11,767 nucleotides of DNA. Source: an uncultured Eubacteriales bacterium. Its GTDB lineage: Bacteria > Bacillota > Clostridia > Christensenellales > Borkfalkiaceae. The notes beneath the pieces are model-generated. The model did not search any database. It was not told where the DNA came from and saw only the letters and a list, made by a program, of their open reading frames with translations. Positions 1-6,803 of this stretch are shown here, one piece after another (positions within the stretch are counted from its first letter, which is position 1; every line of letters begins with the position of its first letter). Location: positions 1-11,767 of the forward strand of contig CADBSX010000019.1 in assembly GCA_902797515.1 (NCBI GenBank). Reading direction: 5' to 3'. The position numbers were made by a program, and so were the translations under genes.

Positions 1-1
1 A

Positions 2-946
2 GGCGAGGACGTAAGGCGGAAGATCGCGCTGTTTTGCAACGTCAAGCCCGACTGCGTTATATCCGACCTCACCGTGGACTGCCTTTATGAAACGCCGCTT
101 ATGCTGCACGCGGGCGGGCTGGATAAGGTAGTCGCGAGGGAACTCGGTATAAAGGGCAAGCCCGACCTTAAAAGTTGGAAAGACCTTATAAAGAAGATAA
201 AGTCCGCGAAAAAAGAAGTCGTTATCGCGCTCGTCGGAAAATACGTAAAACTTCACGATTCCTATCTCTCCGTCGCCGAGGCGTTGTATTCGGCGGGATA
301 CGCCGTCGGGGCGAAAACGGTTATAAAGTGGATAGAGGCGGAGGACGTGACCGAGGAAACGGCGGCTGATATTTTTTCGGGCGCGAACGGGATAATAGTC
401 CCCGGCGGTTTCGGCGCGAGAGGCATAGAGGGCATGATAGCCGCCGCGGCTTACGCGAGAAAGACGGGAACGCCCTATTTCGGAATATGCCTCGGTATGC
501 AGACGCTGTGTATGGAATTCGCGAGAAACGCGTGCGGACTTCTCGGCGCGACTTCGGGCGAGTTCGACGAAAACGCGGAACATAAGATAATAGACCTTAT
601 GCCCGACCAGTCGGGGATAACGAGTAAGGGCGGCACCATGCGGCTCGGCGCGTATCCGTGCGAGATAAAGGAAGGAACGGTACTCTCGGCGGCGTACGGG
701 GAAAAACTTATAGCCGAAAGGCACAGACACAGATACGAATTCAACAACGATTACAGAGAGATCGTCCGAAAAAACGGGCTCGTCCTTTCGGGAATATCGC
801 CCGACGGGCGGATAGTCGAGGCGGTCGAATACGGCGAAAAGGGATTTTGCGTCGGCGTGCAGTTCCATCCCGAATTCAAATCCCGCCCCGATAAACCGCA
901 TCCGCTTTTCAAAGCTTTTTTGAAGGCGGCGGCCGAAAAAGCGTAA
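2..946 (+). CDS. pyrG: CTP synthase, C-terminal part (5' end outside window)
   Basis: CTP synthase makes CTP from UTP, ATP and glutamine in the cytoplasm, the last step of de novo pyrimidine nucleotide synthesis. The frame is open from base 2, giving 314 residues. The family is about 535 residues long, so roughly 220 N-terminal residues lie outside the window. The first visible residues (KIALFCNV, then VISD) match the end of the synthase domain. A linker leads into the class I glutamine amidotransferase domain, which starts near base 218 with ALVGKYVKLHDSY. The oxyanion motif PGGFGARG is at about base 401. The nucleophile Cys in GICLGMQ is at 488-490, and the His and Glu of QFHPEF are at 866-868 and 872-874, so the glutaminase triad is intact. 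It ends at a TAA 49 bp before glnN with no terminator, suggesting cotranscription. The identification is secure. Confidence 0.97.
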   Translation, partial: GEDVRRKIALFCNVKPDCVISDLTVDCLYETPLMLHAGGLDKVVARELGIKGKPDLKSWKDLIKKIKSAKKEVVIALVGKYVKLHDSYLSVAEALYSAGYAVGAKTVIKWIEAEDVTEETAADIFSGANGIIVPGGFGARGIEGMIAAAAYARKTGTPYFGICLGMQTLCMEFARNACGLLGATSGEFDENAEHKIIDLMPDQSGITSKGGTMRLGAYPCEIKEGTVLSAAYGEKLIAERHRHRYEFNNDYREIVRKNGLVLSGISPDGRIVEAVEYGEKGFCVGVQFHPEFKSRPDKPHPLFKAFLKAAAEKA

Positions 947-960
947 GACAAGGGCGGCGC

Positions 961-972
961 ATGAAAATTTGA
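961..972 (+). other. Three-codon mini-ORF between pyrG and glnN
   Basis: ATG AAA ATT TGA lies in the short pyrG-glnN gap, 24 bases before the glnN ATG. It has only a weak purine stretch upstream. It may be chance and is listed only because it sits where it could affect translation of glnN. Confidence 0.12.
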
Positions 973-983
973 AAAACACGAAA

Positions 984-989
984 AGGAAG
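984..989 (+). promoter_or_regulatory. glnN ribosome binding site
   Basis: AGGAAG lies 6 bases before the ATG at 996. It decides the glnN start in favour of 996 over an in-frame TTG at 969, which would add nine Lys-rich residues and has no such site in front. Confidence 0.7.
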
Positions 990-995
990 AAGAAA

Positions 996-3086
996 ATGGA
1001 AAAATTCGATATAACCGAAAGATTTGCGGAAAACGTGTTCACGGACGCGGAAATGGAAAAAAGACTGCCGGAAAAAGTCTTTTCGGCTTATAAAAAATGC
1101 ATAGAGGACAACGAGCCCCTCGCTTTTCCCGTCGCCGACGAGATAGCGAAAGCGATGAAGGACTGGGCGGTCGAAAAGGGCGCGACGCACTATACGCACT
1201 GGTTCCAGCCGATGACGGGCGTCACCGCCGAAAAGCACGACGGTTTCATAGAGCCTTGCGGCGGCGGGGCGATACTGAAATTTTCGGGCAAAGCGCTCGT
1301 AAAGGGCGAGCCGGACGCGTCGAGTTTCCCGAACGGGGGACTTCGCGCCACTTTCGAGGCGAGAGGTTACACCGCGTGGGATCCCTCGTCGAAAGCGTTC
1401 GTGATGGACGGCTCTCTCTATATCCCTACGGTGTTCTGTTCTTACGGCGGCGAATCGCTCGACAAGAAAACGCCCCTTTTAAAGAGCGTGGAAGTCCTCG
1501 AAAAACAGGCTCTTCGGATAGTTAAACTCTTCGGCGCGAAAAACGTGAAAAAAGTGTATTCGACCGTCGGCGTGGAACAGGAATACTTTCTGGTGGACAA
1601 AGAAGTCTATGAAAAGAGGCTCGACCTCGCGACTTGCGGAAGAACTCTTTTCGGGGCTCAACCGCCGAAAGGTCAGGAACTCGAAGACCACTACTTCGGC
1701 AAGATAAAACAGAGAGTCTGGGAATATATGAAAGACCTCGACAGAGAACTCTGGAAATACGGCGTTTACGCCAAAACCAAACACAACGAAGTCGCGCCCG
1801 CGCAACACGAACTCGCGTCGGTATATACTACGACAAACCTCGCGGTCGATCACAATCAGATAACGATGTCGCTTATGAAATCGGTCGCGAACAGGCACGG
1901 CATGGTGTGTTTATTGCAGGAAAAGCCTTTTTACGGCGTGAACGGCAGCGGCAAGCACAACAACTGGTCGCTCGCGACCGACGCGGGCGTAAATCTTCTT
2001 GAACCAGGGGATACTCCCGCCGAGAACGCGCAGTTTCTCGTGTTTCTGACGGCGGTCGTCGCGGCGGTGGACGAATATCAGGACCTTTTGAGGATATCCG
2101 TCGCGTCGGCCGGCAACGACCACAGACTCGGCGCGAACGAAGCGCCGCCCGCGATAGTTTCGATGTTCGTCGGCGAAGAACTCGATTCCGTGCTCGACGC
2201 GATAGAGAGCGGCGTTTCCTACGTCGGAAAGGACGCGGGCGAGATAACGGTCGGATCGAGCATATTGCCGCATATCCCGAAAGACAAGACCGACCGCAAC
2301 AGGACTTCGCCTTTCGCTTTCACGGGAAACAAATTCGAGTTCAGGATGGTAGGATCGAATATGTCCGTCGCCGACGCGAACACGGTCATAAACACCGCCG
2401 TCGCGGACGAACTCGGTAAGATCGCGGACGAACTCGAAAAATCGAAGGATTTCAAATCCGATCTCAACGAGGTCATAAAGAGGCTTATACGCGAGCACAG
2501 GCGCATAATATTCAACGGAAACAACTATTCCGACGAGTGGAAGGAAGAGGCGGGAAGAAGGGGACTTTTAAACCTTCCGACGACGGTTGACGCCCTTCCG
2601 CACCTCGTCAGAAAGAAGAATATAGACCTCTTCGCGAGAAACGGGATATTCACCGAATCGGAAGTAAAGAGCAGATGCGATATACGCTTCGAGAGTTATA
2701 TAAAGACGGTGGATATCGAAACCAAGACTATGCTTAAAATAGCGAAGAGAGAGGTGATCCCCGCGGCGATAGCCTTCCAAAAAGAACTCGCGGAAGAGAT
2801 AGCGGCTTTAAAGGCGGCGGATATGTCCGCGAAATCGGAGAGGGATCTTCTCGGAAAGGTTTCCGAAATGTTCGACGGACTGTATTTCGCGACCGAGAAA
2901 CTCGAAGAGGACTTCGCGAAAGCCCCGAAAGGCGAGTTTTACGAAGAGGCGCTTTACAGAAAGGACGTTATATTAAAGGATATGGCGGAAGTAAGGAAAT
3001 ACGCCGACGGGCTCGAAGAGAGAGTCGGGAAATCGTTCTGGCCGTTCCCGACCTACGCGGAAATTCTGACGAGCGTAATGTATTGA
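996..3086 (+). CDS. glnN: Glutamine synthetase, type III
   Basis: This enzyme condenses glutamate and ammonia with ATP to make glutamine. From the ATG at 996 it is 696 residues, the normal size for the large type III enzymes and much longer than the roughly 450 residues of type I. Visible motifs, in order: THWFQPMTG (67-75), EARGYTAWDP (121-130), VEQEYF (193-198, metal-binding Glu region), KTKHNEVAPAQHE (260-272), NGSGKHNNWSL (316-326, ammonia/ATP region), NDHRLGANEAPPA (374-386) and NRTSPFAFTGNKFEFR (435-450, catalytic Arg region). The C-terminal 200 residues are helical and charged, as in the family. It follows pyrG closely, an enzyme that consumes glutamine. No internal damage is seen. No leader or binding site of its own was found, so it is probably transcribed from upstream of the window. 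Confidence 0.96.
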   Translation: MEKFDITERFAENVFTDAEMEKRLPEKVFSAYKKCIEDNEPLAFPVADEIAKAMKDWAVEKGATHYTHWFQPMTGVTAEKHDGFIEPCGGGAILKFSGKALVKGEPDASSFPNGGLRATFEARGYTAWDPSSKAFVMDGSLYIPTVFCSYGGESLDKKTPLLKSVEVLEKQALRIVKLFGAKNVKKVYSTVGVEQEYFLVDKEVYEKRLDLATCGRTLFGAQPPKGQELEDHYFGKIKQRVWEYMKDLDRELWKYGVYAKTKHNEVAPAQHELASVYTTTNLAVDHNQITMSLMKSVANRHGMVCLLQEKPFYGVNGSGKHNNWSLATDAGVNLLEPGDTPAENAQFLVFLTAVVAAVDEYQDLLRISVASAGNDHRLGANEAPPAIVSMFVGEELDSVLDAIESGVSYVGKDAGEITVGSSILPHIPKDKTDRNRTSPFAFTGNKFEFRMVGSNMSVADANTVINTAVADELGKIADELEKSKDFKSDLNEVIKRLIREHRRIIFNGNNYSDEWKEEAGRRGLLNLPTTVDALPHLVRKKNIDLFARNGIFTESEVKSRCDIRFESYIKTVDIETKTMLKIAKREVIPAAIAFQKELAEEIAALKAADMSAKSERDLLGKVSEMFDGLYFATEKLEEDFAKAPKGEFYEEALYRKDVILKDMAEVRKYADGLEERVGKSFWPFPTYAEILTSVMY

Positions 3087-3092
3087 TTTTAC

Positions 3093-3125
3093 GGGCGGGA
3101 AAGGCAAAATTGCGGTATTTCGCCC
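3093..3125 (+). other. Stem-loop after glnN, weak terminator candidate
   Basis: GGGCG at 3093-3097 pairs with CGCCC at 3121-3125, with a few G-U/A-U pairs inside and a second small palindrome (GCAAAATTGC, 3104-3113) in the loop. The following bases are A-rich rather than T-rich, so this is not a convincing intrinsic terminator. It may be a 3'-end stabilising or processing hairpin of the pyrG-glnN message. Transcripts from upstream could therefore read into the liv leader. Confidence 0.3.
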
Positions 3126-3174
3126 TAAAAAATAAAAAAATCGGAAAAAATTTTTCAAAACCGCGTAAAAACGT

Positions 3175-3203
3175 TTGACAACGGCGGGGAAAAGTATTAT
3201 TAT
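3175..3203 (+). promoter_or_regulatory. Promoter of the liv leader and operon
   Basis: A perfect -35 box TTGACA (3175-3180) is separated by 17 bp from TATTAT (3198-3203), a 5/6 match to the -10 consensus. The predicted start is near A3210. The 50 bases upstream are rich in A and T tracts (for example the GAAAAAATTTTTC palindrome near 3144-3156) and could act as an UP element. This predicts a strong housekeeping-sigma promoter whose output is set afterwards by the attenuator. Confidence 0.82.
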
Positions 3204-3234
3204 TGACGCATATTTTTGAAAAGGAGCGCAAATT

Positions 3235-3321
3235 ATGATCTCGGCAGGTCTCGTACTAGTCGTCATTATAGAGGTTTTGGTCATTATCGGGCGAAGACCT
3301 GTTTGCGTTACGAAAAAATAA
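3235..3321 (+). CDS. Branched-chain amino acid leader peptide of the liv operon
   Basis: This is a 28-codon ORF. It starts with ATG at 3235, 8 bases after a strong AGGAG (3222-3226) and about 25 bases after the predicted transcription start, and stops with TAA at 3319. Residues 6-18 read LVLVVIIEVLVII, so 12 of 13 are Leu, Val or Ile. Over the whole peptide 15 of 28 are branched-chain residues. It includes a CTA leucine codon, which by eye is uncommon in the neighbouring genes. The peptide lies in front of a terminator and a branched-chain amino acid importer, and its codons overlap segments of competing hairpins. This is the arrangement of ilv, leu and his leader peptides, so its role is inferred to be sensing charged tRNA rather than acting as a protein. 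The alternative is a small membrane peptide. The Glu in the middle and the RNA structure around it make that less likely. Confidence 0.85.
   Translation: MISAGLVLVVIIEVLVIIGRRPVCVTKK
3243..3302 (+). promoter_or_regulatory. Protector (1:2) hairpin of the liv attenuator
   Basis: CAGGTCT (3245-3251) inside leader codons 4-6 is perfectly complementary to AGACCTG (3295-3301). The pairing extends with C3252-G3293 and G3253-C3292 around a bulged A3294, and with outer G-U pairs. It sequesters segment 2, so the antiterminator cannot form when the leader is untranslated or fully translated. A ribosome stalled in the Leu/Val/Ile run would cover segment 1 and prevent this pairing. Confidence 0.65.
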
Positions 3322-3353
3322 TACGGTTTTATCGTGATACAAACAAGGTTCGC
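3291..3353 (+). promoter_or_regulatory. Antiterminator (2:3) hairpin of the liv attenuator
   Basis: Segment 2 (GCGAA-ga-CCTGTTTG, 3291-3305) pairs with segment 3 (CAAAC-a-AGGTTCGC, 3340-3353). That gives 13 Watson-Crick pairs interrupted only by a GA bulge on one side and one bulged A3345 on the other. The stem continues inward through GTTACGA (3307-3313) with TCGTGAT (3332-3338) and an A/T stretch. It uses the same 3341-3353 strand as the terminator, so the two structures are mutually exclusive. A ribosome at the leader stop codon (3319) would occupy the inner part of this stem. Confidence 0.68.
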
Positions 3354-3378
3354 TGAAAATACGGCGGACCTTGTTTTT
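3341..3378 (+). terminator. Attenuator terminator (3:4) before livK
   Basis: AAACAAGGTTCGC (3341-3353) pairs with GCGGACCTTGTTT (3364-3376): 13 bp with one G-U pair (T3350-G3367) and a 10-base loop (3354-3363). The T run 3374-3378 follows or overlaps the stem base. It lies between the leader stop and the livK ribosome binding site, where an intrinsic terminator only makes sense if it is conditional. Confidence 0.82.
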
Positions 3379-3406
3379 ATAAAAAAATAAAAAATAAAAA
3401 TTTTTC

Positions 3407-3412
3407 GGAGGT
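3407..3412 (+). promoter_or_regulatory. livK ribosome binding site
   Basis: GGAGGT ends 8 bases before the livK ATG at 3421. It lies downstream of the attenuator and outside its hairpins, so control should be on transcription elongation rather than on livK translation. Confidence 0.75.
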
Positions 3413-3420
3413 ATCCAAAA

Positions 3421-4605
3421 ATGAAGAAAGGTTTCAAGGCAATGGCGGGAGCGATGACTCTCACGATGGCGGTCGCGGCTTTCGCGGCGTGCGGCGGCGG
3501 AAACGACAAGAATTACGCGGAAAACAACACGCAGTTTAAAATTTGTACTTCCGGCCCGCTCACGGGCGACTACGCGAAGTACGGACTCGGCGTTAAAAAC
3601 GGCGCGACGATGGCGGTCGAAGAGATAAACAAAGTTTCGCAAGCCGAACTCGGTTTCACGTTCAAATTCGATATGGCGGACGACAGAGCCGATCCTACGG
3701 AAGTTACGTCGAAGTACACGAGTTTTTACGAGAGCGGAATGCAGATAAGCCTCGGCACGGTGACTTCGGGCGCGTGCATACAGTGGAAAGCGGACGCAAA
3801 GGACGACGGGATATTCATGCTTACCCCGTCTGCGACGAGCGACGCGGTTTACGCCGATTCCGATTATACGTACCAGATGTGTTTCTCGGATAACAACCAA
3901 GGAACCGCGGCGGCGAAGTACGTTAAAGACAACGTTACGGAAAAGACGGTCGGCGTGTTCTACCAGACGGACGACGAGTATTCGAGCGGTATTTACAACA
4001 CGTTCATAGCGGAAATGGGCGACAAGGCGAGCGCGGTCGTGAAGGCGTCGTTCACGAAAGACACGAAAACGGATTTCAGTTCGCAGGTGCAGACGCTCAA
4101 AGACTGCGAGTTCGTGTTTATGCCGATATATTATTCGGACGCGTCGAGATTTATGACGACGGCGAACCTCGCGGCTAACAAGATAGAGCAGTATTACGGC
4201 TGCGACGGTCTCGACGGAATAGACAGTATGGCAGGTTTCGACGTTACGACGATCCCGCAGGAAATATCCTTCCTTACGCACTTCAATTCCAACGCGGAAG
4301 GCGGCAAGGCGAAAGACTTCGTGGATAAATACACCGAAGAATTCGGCACGGAAACGCTCAATCAGTTCGGCGCGTCGGCTTACGACTGCGTTTACGCGAT
4401 ATACGAGGCGTTAAAGGCGGCGAAAGCGGACGGAAAAGAAGTAAAGGTCAATATGGCTCCGAAAGCGGTCTGCGAGATAATGAAAGAGCAACTTCAGAAG
4501 ATAACGCTTACGGGATTCGTCACCGGCACGACCATTAAATGGAACAAAGACGGCACGGTCAACAAGCCCGCGGACAGAGTTATCGTAAAAGGAATAGACA
4601 AATAA
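3421..4605 (+). CDS. livK: Branched-chain amino acid ABC transporter, substrate-binding lipoprotein
   Basis: This is the extracellular receptor that captures Leu/Ile/Val-type amino acids and delivers them to LivHM. It is 394 residues. A lipoprotein signal peptide (MKKGFKAMAG, then a hydrophobic Ala/Met core) ends in the lipobox FAAC, with the lipidated Cys at 24. A Gly/Asn-rich tether follows. The mature part is a type I periplasmic-binding fold (about 38-390): SGPLTGDYAKYG (44-55), NGATMAVEEIN (60-70), GTVTSG (112-117) and PSATSDAVY (136-144). By family knowledge the Ser of TSG and the Ala/Thr of SATS contact the ligand's amino and carboxyl groups. The exact preferred side chain cannot be read off. 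It is the first gene after the attenuator, and stem-loops separate it from livH, fitting a need for more receptor than permease. No defects are seen. Confidence 0.93.
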   Translation: MKKGFKAMAGAMTLTMAVAAFAACGGGNDKNYAENNTQFKICTSGPLTGDYAKYGLGVKNGATMAVEEINKVSQAELGFTFKFDMADDRADPTEVTSKYTSFYESGMQISLGTVTSGACIQWKADAKDDGIFMLTPSATSDAVYADSDYTYQMCFSDNNQGTAAAKYVKDNVTEKTVGVFYQTDDEYSSGIYNTFIAEMGDKASAVVKASFTKDTKTDFSSQVQTLKDCEFVFMPIYYSDASRFMTTANLAANKIEQYYGCDGLDGIDSMAGFDVTTIPQEISFLTHFNSNAEGGKAKDFVDKYTEEFGTETLNQFGASAYDCVYAIYEALKAAKADGKEVKVNMAPKAVCEIMKEQLQKITLTGFVTGTTIKWNKDGTVNKPADRVIVKGIDK

Positions 4606-4621
4606 TCTTAAAAAACACGGC

Positions 4622-4651
4622 GAGCAAAGCCCGTTTCTACGGACTTTGCTC
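4622..4651 (+). other. livK-livH intercistronic stem-loop
   Basis: GAGCAAAG (4622-4629) pairs with CTTTGCTC (4644-4651). After one C-A mismatch, CCGT (4631-4634) pairs with ACGG (4639-4642) around a four-base loop. No T run follows directly. Such hairpins after binding-protein genes often protect the 3' end of a processed upstream mRNA. That role is inferred here. Confidence 0.6.
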
Positions 4652-4658
4652 TCGCTTG

Positions 4659-4705
4659 ACCGCGATAACTTCGCAACGCGGCGTTTCCGCGCGGTTTATT
4701 TTTAA
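4659..4705 (+). terminator. Possible partial terminator between livK and livH
   Basis: Two overlapping GC-rich pairings are possible: ACCGCG (4659-4664) with CGCGGT (4690-4695), or CGCGG (4677-4681) with CCGCG (4687-4691). Both are followed by a T-rich run TTTATTTTT (4695-4703). The stems are short, so this could be a leaky terminator or a second stabilising structure lowering livHMGF relative to livK. Confidence 0.4.
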
Positions 4706-4729
4706 AATTTTCGGTCAAATGGAGTAGTA

Positions 4730-5602
4730 ATGGAATTTCTGACTACGTTTATCAACGGATTGAGCCTCGGCGGCGTTTACGCGCTGATCGCGCTCGGTTA
4801 TACTATGGTGTACGGCATAGCCAAAATGCTGAACTTCGCGCACGGCGATATAATTATGGTCGGCGGATATACCATAATGGTGTTTTTCAATATGACGGGA
4901 TTGCCGCTCGCGGCGGCGGGCGTCGCCGTCGTATTCTGTATCGTAACGGGCGTTCTGATAGAAAAACTCGCCTATAAGCCCCTTCGCGGGGCGTCGCCGC
5001 TCGCGGTGCTCATAACCGCGATAGGCGTGAGTTATCTGCTCGAAAGCCTCGCGCAGATAATATTCGGCAGCGACCACAAAATGGTTATTTTAAATCACTG
5101 GGGAACGCTGGAAATAGGCGCGTTCTCGGTGAGTTACAATACGATAGTAACGCTTTCAAGCGCGATAGCGATAATGATCGCTTTAACTCTTTTCGTCAAC
5201 AGGACGAAGGTCGGCAAAGCGATGCTCGCGGTGTCCGAGGACAGGGACGCCGCCTCGCTTATGGGCATAAGCGTAAATAATATAATAACGATCACTTTCG
5301 CGATAGGCTCGGCTCTCGCCGCGGTCGCGGGCGCGTTCTACATACTCAAAACGCCCGACGTATCGACCACGATGGGCTCTATGCCCGGGATAAAGGCGTT
5401 CACCGCCGCGGTAATAGGCGGTATAGGCTCTATCCCCGGGGCGATGCTCGGCGGACTTTTGCTCGGAATAATCGAAACGGCGTGCCTTGCCGTTCCCGCT
5501 CTCGCGCCGTTCGCGATCGCGATAGAATTCGGACTGCTTATAATCATACTTCTCGTGAAACCTACGGGAATACTCGGCAAAAAGAAAAGGGAGAAAGTAT
5601 GA
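4730..5602 (+). CDS. livH: Branched-chain amino acid ABC transporter permease LivH
   Basis: This is one of the two membrane subunits that form the translocation path with LivM. It is 290 residues, the usual LivH length, and strongly hydrophobic with about eight membrane segments. Family signatures: the N-terminal NGLSLGGVYALIALGYTMVYGI (9-30) followed by LNFAHGDIIMVGGY (34-47), and the cytoplasmic coupling segment AVSEDRDAASLMGIS (167-181) that docks onto the ATPases. The C-terminal glycine-rich GGIGSIPGAMLGG (230-242) precedes the last helices, and the tail is basic (KKKREK). The start is supported by GGAG at 4721-4724, 5 bases upstream. It lies 124 bp after livK and 1 bp before livM. Confidence 0.94.
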   Translation: MEFLTTFINGLSLGGVYALIALGYTMVYGIAKMLNFAHGDIIMVGGYTIMVFFNMTGLPLAAAGVAVVFCIVTGVLIEKLAYKPLRGASPLAVLITAIGVSYLLESLAQIIFGSDHKMVILNHWGTLEIGAFSVSYNTIVTLSSAIAIMIALTLFVNRTKVGKAMLAVSEDRDAASLMGISVNNIITITFAIGSALAAVAGAFYILKTPDVSTTMGSMPGIKAFTAAVIGGIGSIPGAMLGGLLLGIIETACLAVPALAPFAIAIEFGLLIIILLVKPTGILGKKKREKV

Positions 5603-5603
5603 T

Positions 5604-6803
5604 ATGAACGGCTTTAAAACTTATTTTACGAACTTTAAAAAGACCTTTAAAGTAAAGAATTTCATAATGTACTTTATAGTCGCGGGCGCGATGATCCTCT
5701 TCGGGGGATTAGGCGCGGCGGGCGCGCTCAAAAGGTCGTTCCTCGTCCTTCTGGAACAGATGGGATACGGAATAATAGTCGCGCTCGCGTTAAGTCTCGT
5801 CGTAGGTTTCCTCGGCGAACTCTCTTTGGGGCACGCGGCGTTTATGTCTATAGGCGCGTTTTTAGGCTGTTATTTCCAGAACAGCGTGTTCCCCGCGCTG
5901 TCTTCTTCCTCGCCTTTCGTTGCCCTTCTTCTCGCTATGCTTATCGGCGGCGCGGCGGCGGGCGCGTTCGGATTTATAATAGGACTTCCCGCTCTGCGAT
6001 TAAAAGGCGATTACCTCGCGATAGTCACTCTCGCTTTCGGCGAGATAGTGAAAGTCCTGTTCCAGAATATTCCCGTATTCGGCGGCGCGCTCGGCATACA
6101 GAATAAGTACCGTTACAACGTAAATTCGCTTTATATAATCATTTTCGCAGTGCTTTTATTGACGCTTATTATCGTTCAGAACCTGATACGCAGCAAGCAC
6201 GGCAGGGCGGTGACGGCTATCCGCGACAACGAGATCGCGGCTAAAAGCACGGGCGTGAACGTTTCGTATTACAAGATAGCGGTATTCGTCATATCCGCGG
6301 TGATAGCGGGCGTCGGCGGAGTGCTTTTCGCGGGAACGCAGAACACTTTCAAACCGGCTAAATTCGACTATAACTATTCTATAAACATCCTCGTTATGGT
6401 CGTTCTCGGCGGCATGGGAAACATTAACGGAACGATAATTTCCGCCGCGATAATAACGTTTATAAACGTCAGACTCGGCACGGTGCTTACGGGCAACCTC
6501 GCGGTTCTGAAAGATATTTTCTACGCGCTTATCCTTATCGCTTTGGTAATTTACAACAACGCGCCCGCGCTCAAAAAATTCAGGAGCAAATACAACCTCA
6601 AAAACGGCGCGGCGGCGGTATGGAATTTCCTCGTCCGCGCGTTTACCAAAAAGAAAGCCGAGCCCGATCCCGCGCGGGAAGTGGAATTCGGCGCGGACTG
6701 GTCGAGGATACCTACCAAAGTCGAGATGGACGAACTGTTATCGACCGATTTCATCCCCGAAACGGATAAGCCGGACAGGGGCGAAGGAGGGGAAGGCAAA
6801 TGA
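5604..6803 (+). CDS. livM: Branched-chain amino acid ABC transporter permease LivM
   Basis: This is the second membrane subunit, pairing with LivH. It is 399 residues. After a basic N-terminus come membrane segments containing LSLVVGFLGELSLGHAAFMSIGA (63-85 region), the conserved PALRLKGDYLAIVTLAFGEIVK (129-150), the ATPase-coupling segment AIRDNEIAAKSTGVN (205-219) and VLGGMGNINGT (267-277). The membrane part ends near residue 320. About 75 further residues are hydrophilic (KKFRSKY onward, then an acidic part with DWSRIPTKVEMDELL and ending GEGGEGK), an extension not needed for transport. GGGAG at 5589-5593 serves as ribosome binding site inside the livH 3' end. The stop overlaps the livG start as ATGA. 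Confidence 0.93.
   Translation: MNGFKTYFTNFKKTFKVKNFIMYFIVAGAMILFGGLGAAGALKRSFLVLLEQMGYGIIVALALSLVVGFLGELSLGHAAFMSIGAFLGCYFQNSVFPALSSSSPFVALLLAMLIGGAAAGAFGFIIGLPALRLKGDYLAIVTLAFGEIVKVLFQNIPVFGGALGIQNKYRYNVNSLYIIIFAVLLLTLIIVQNLIRSKHGRAVTAIRDNEIAAKSTGVNVSYYKIAVFVISAVIAGVGGVLFAGTQNTFKPAKFDYNYSINILVMVVLGGMGNINGTIISAAIITFINVRLGTVLTGNLAVLKDIFYALILIALVIYNNAPALKKFRSKYNLKNGAAAVWNFLVRAFTKKKAEPDPAREVEFGADWSRIPTKVEMDELLSTDFIPETDKPDRGEGGEGK

Noticed and set aside
969..995. TTG at 969 as the glnN start
   Set aside because: It would add nine mostly Lys/Arg residues, has no ribosome site, and includes the AGGAAG that serves the ATG at 996.
3210..3420. T-box or amino-acid riboswitch in front of livK
   Set aside because: No T-box sequence or specifier-loop arrangement was found. 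The competing pairings overlap a translated leader ORF and are explained by ribosome-mediated attenuation.
3256..4281. A 341-codon minus-strand open frame over the liv leader and livK
   Set aside because: It is an Arg/Val-rich shadow of livK with no ribosome site or family resemblance. It also crosses the promoter and attenuator.
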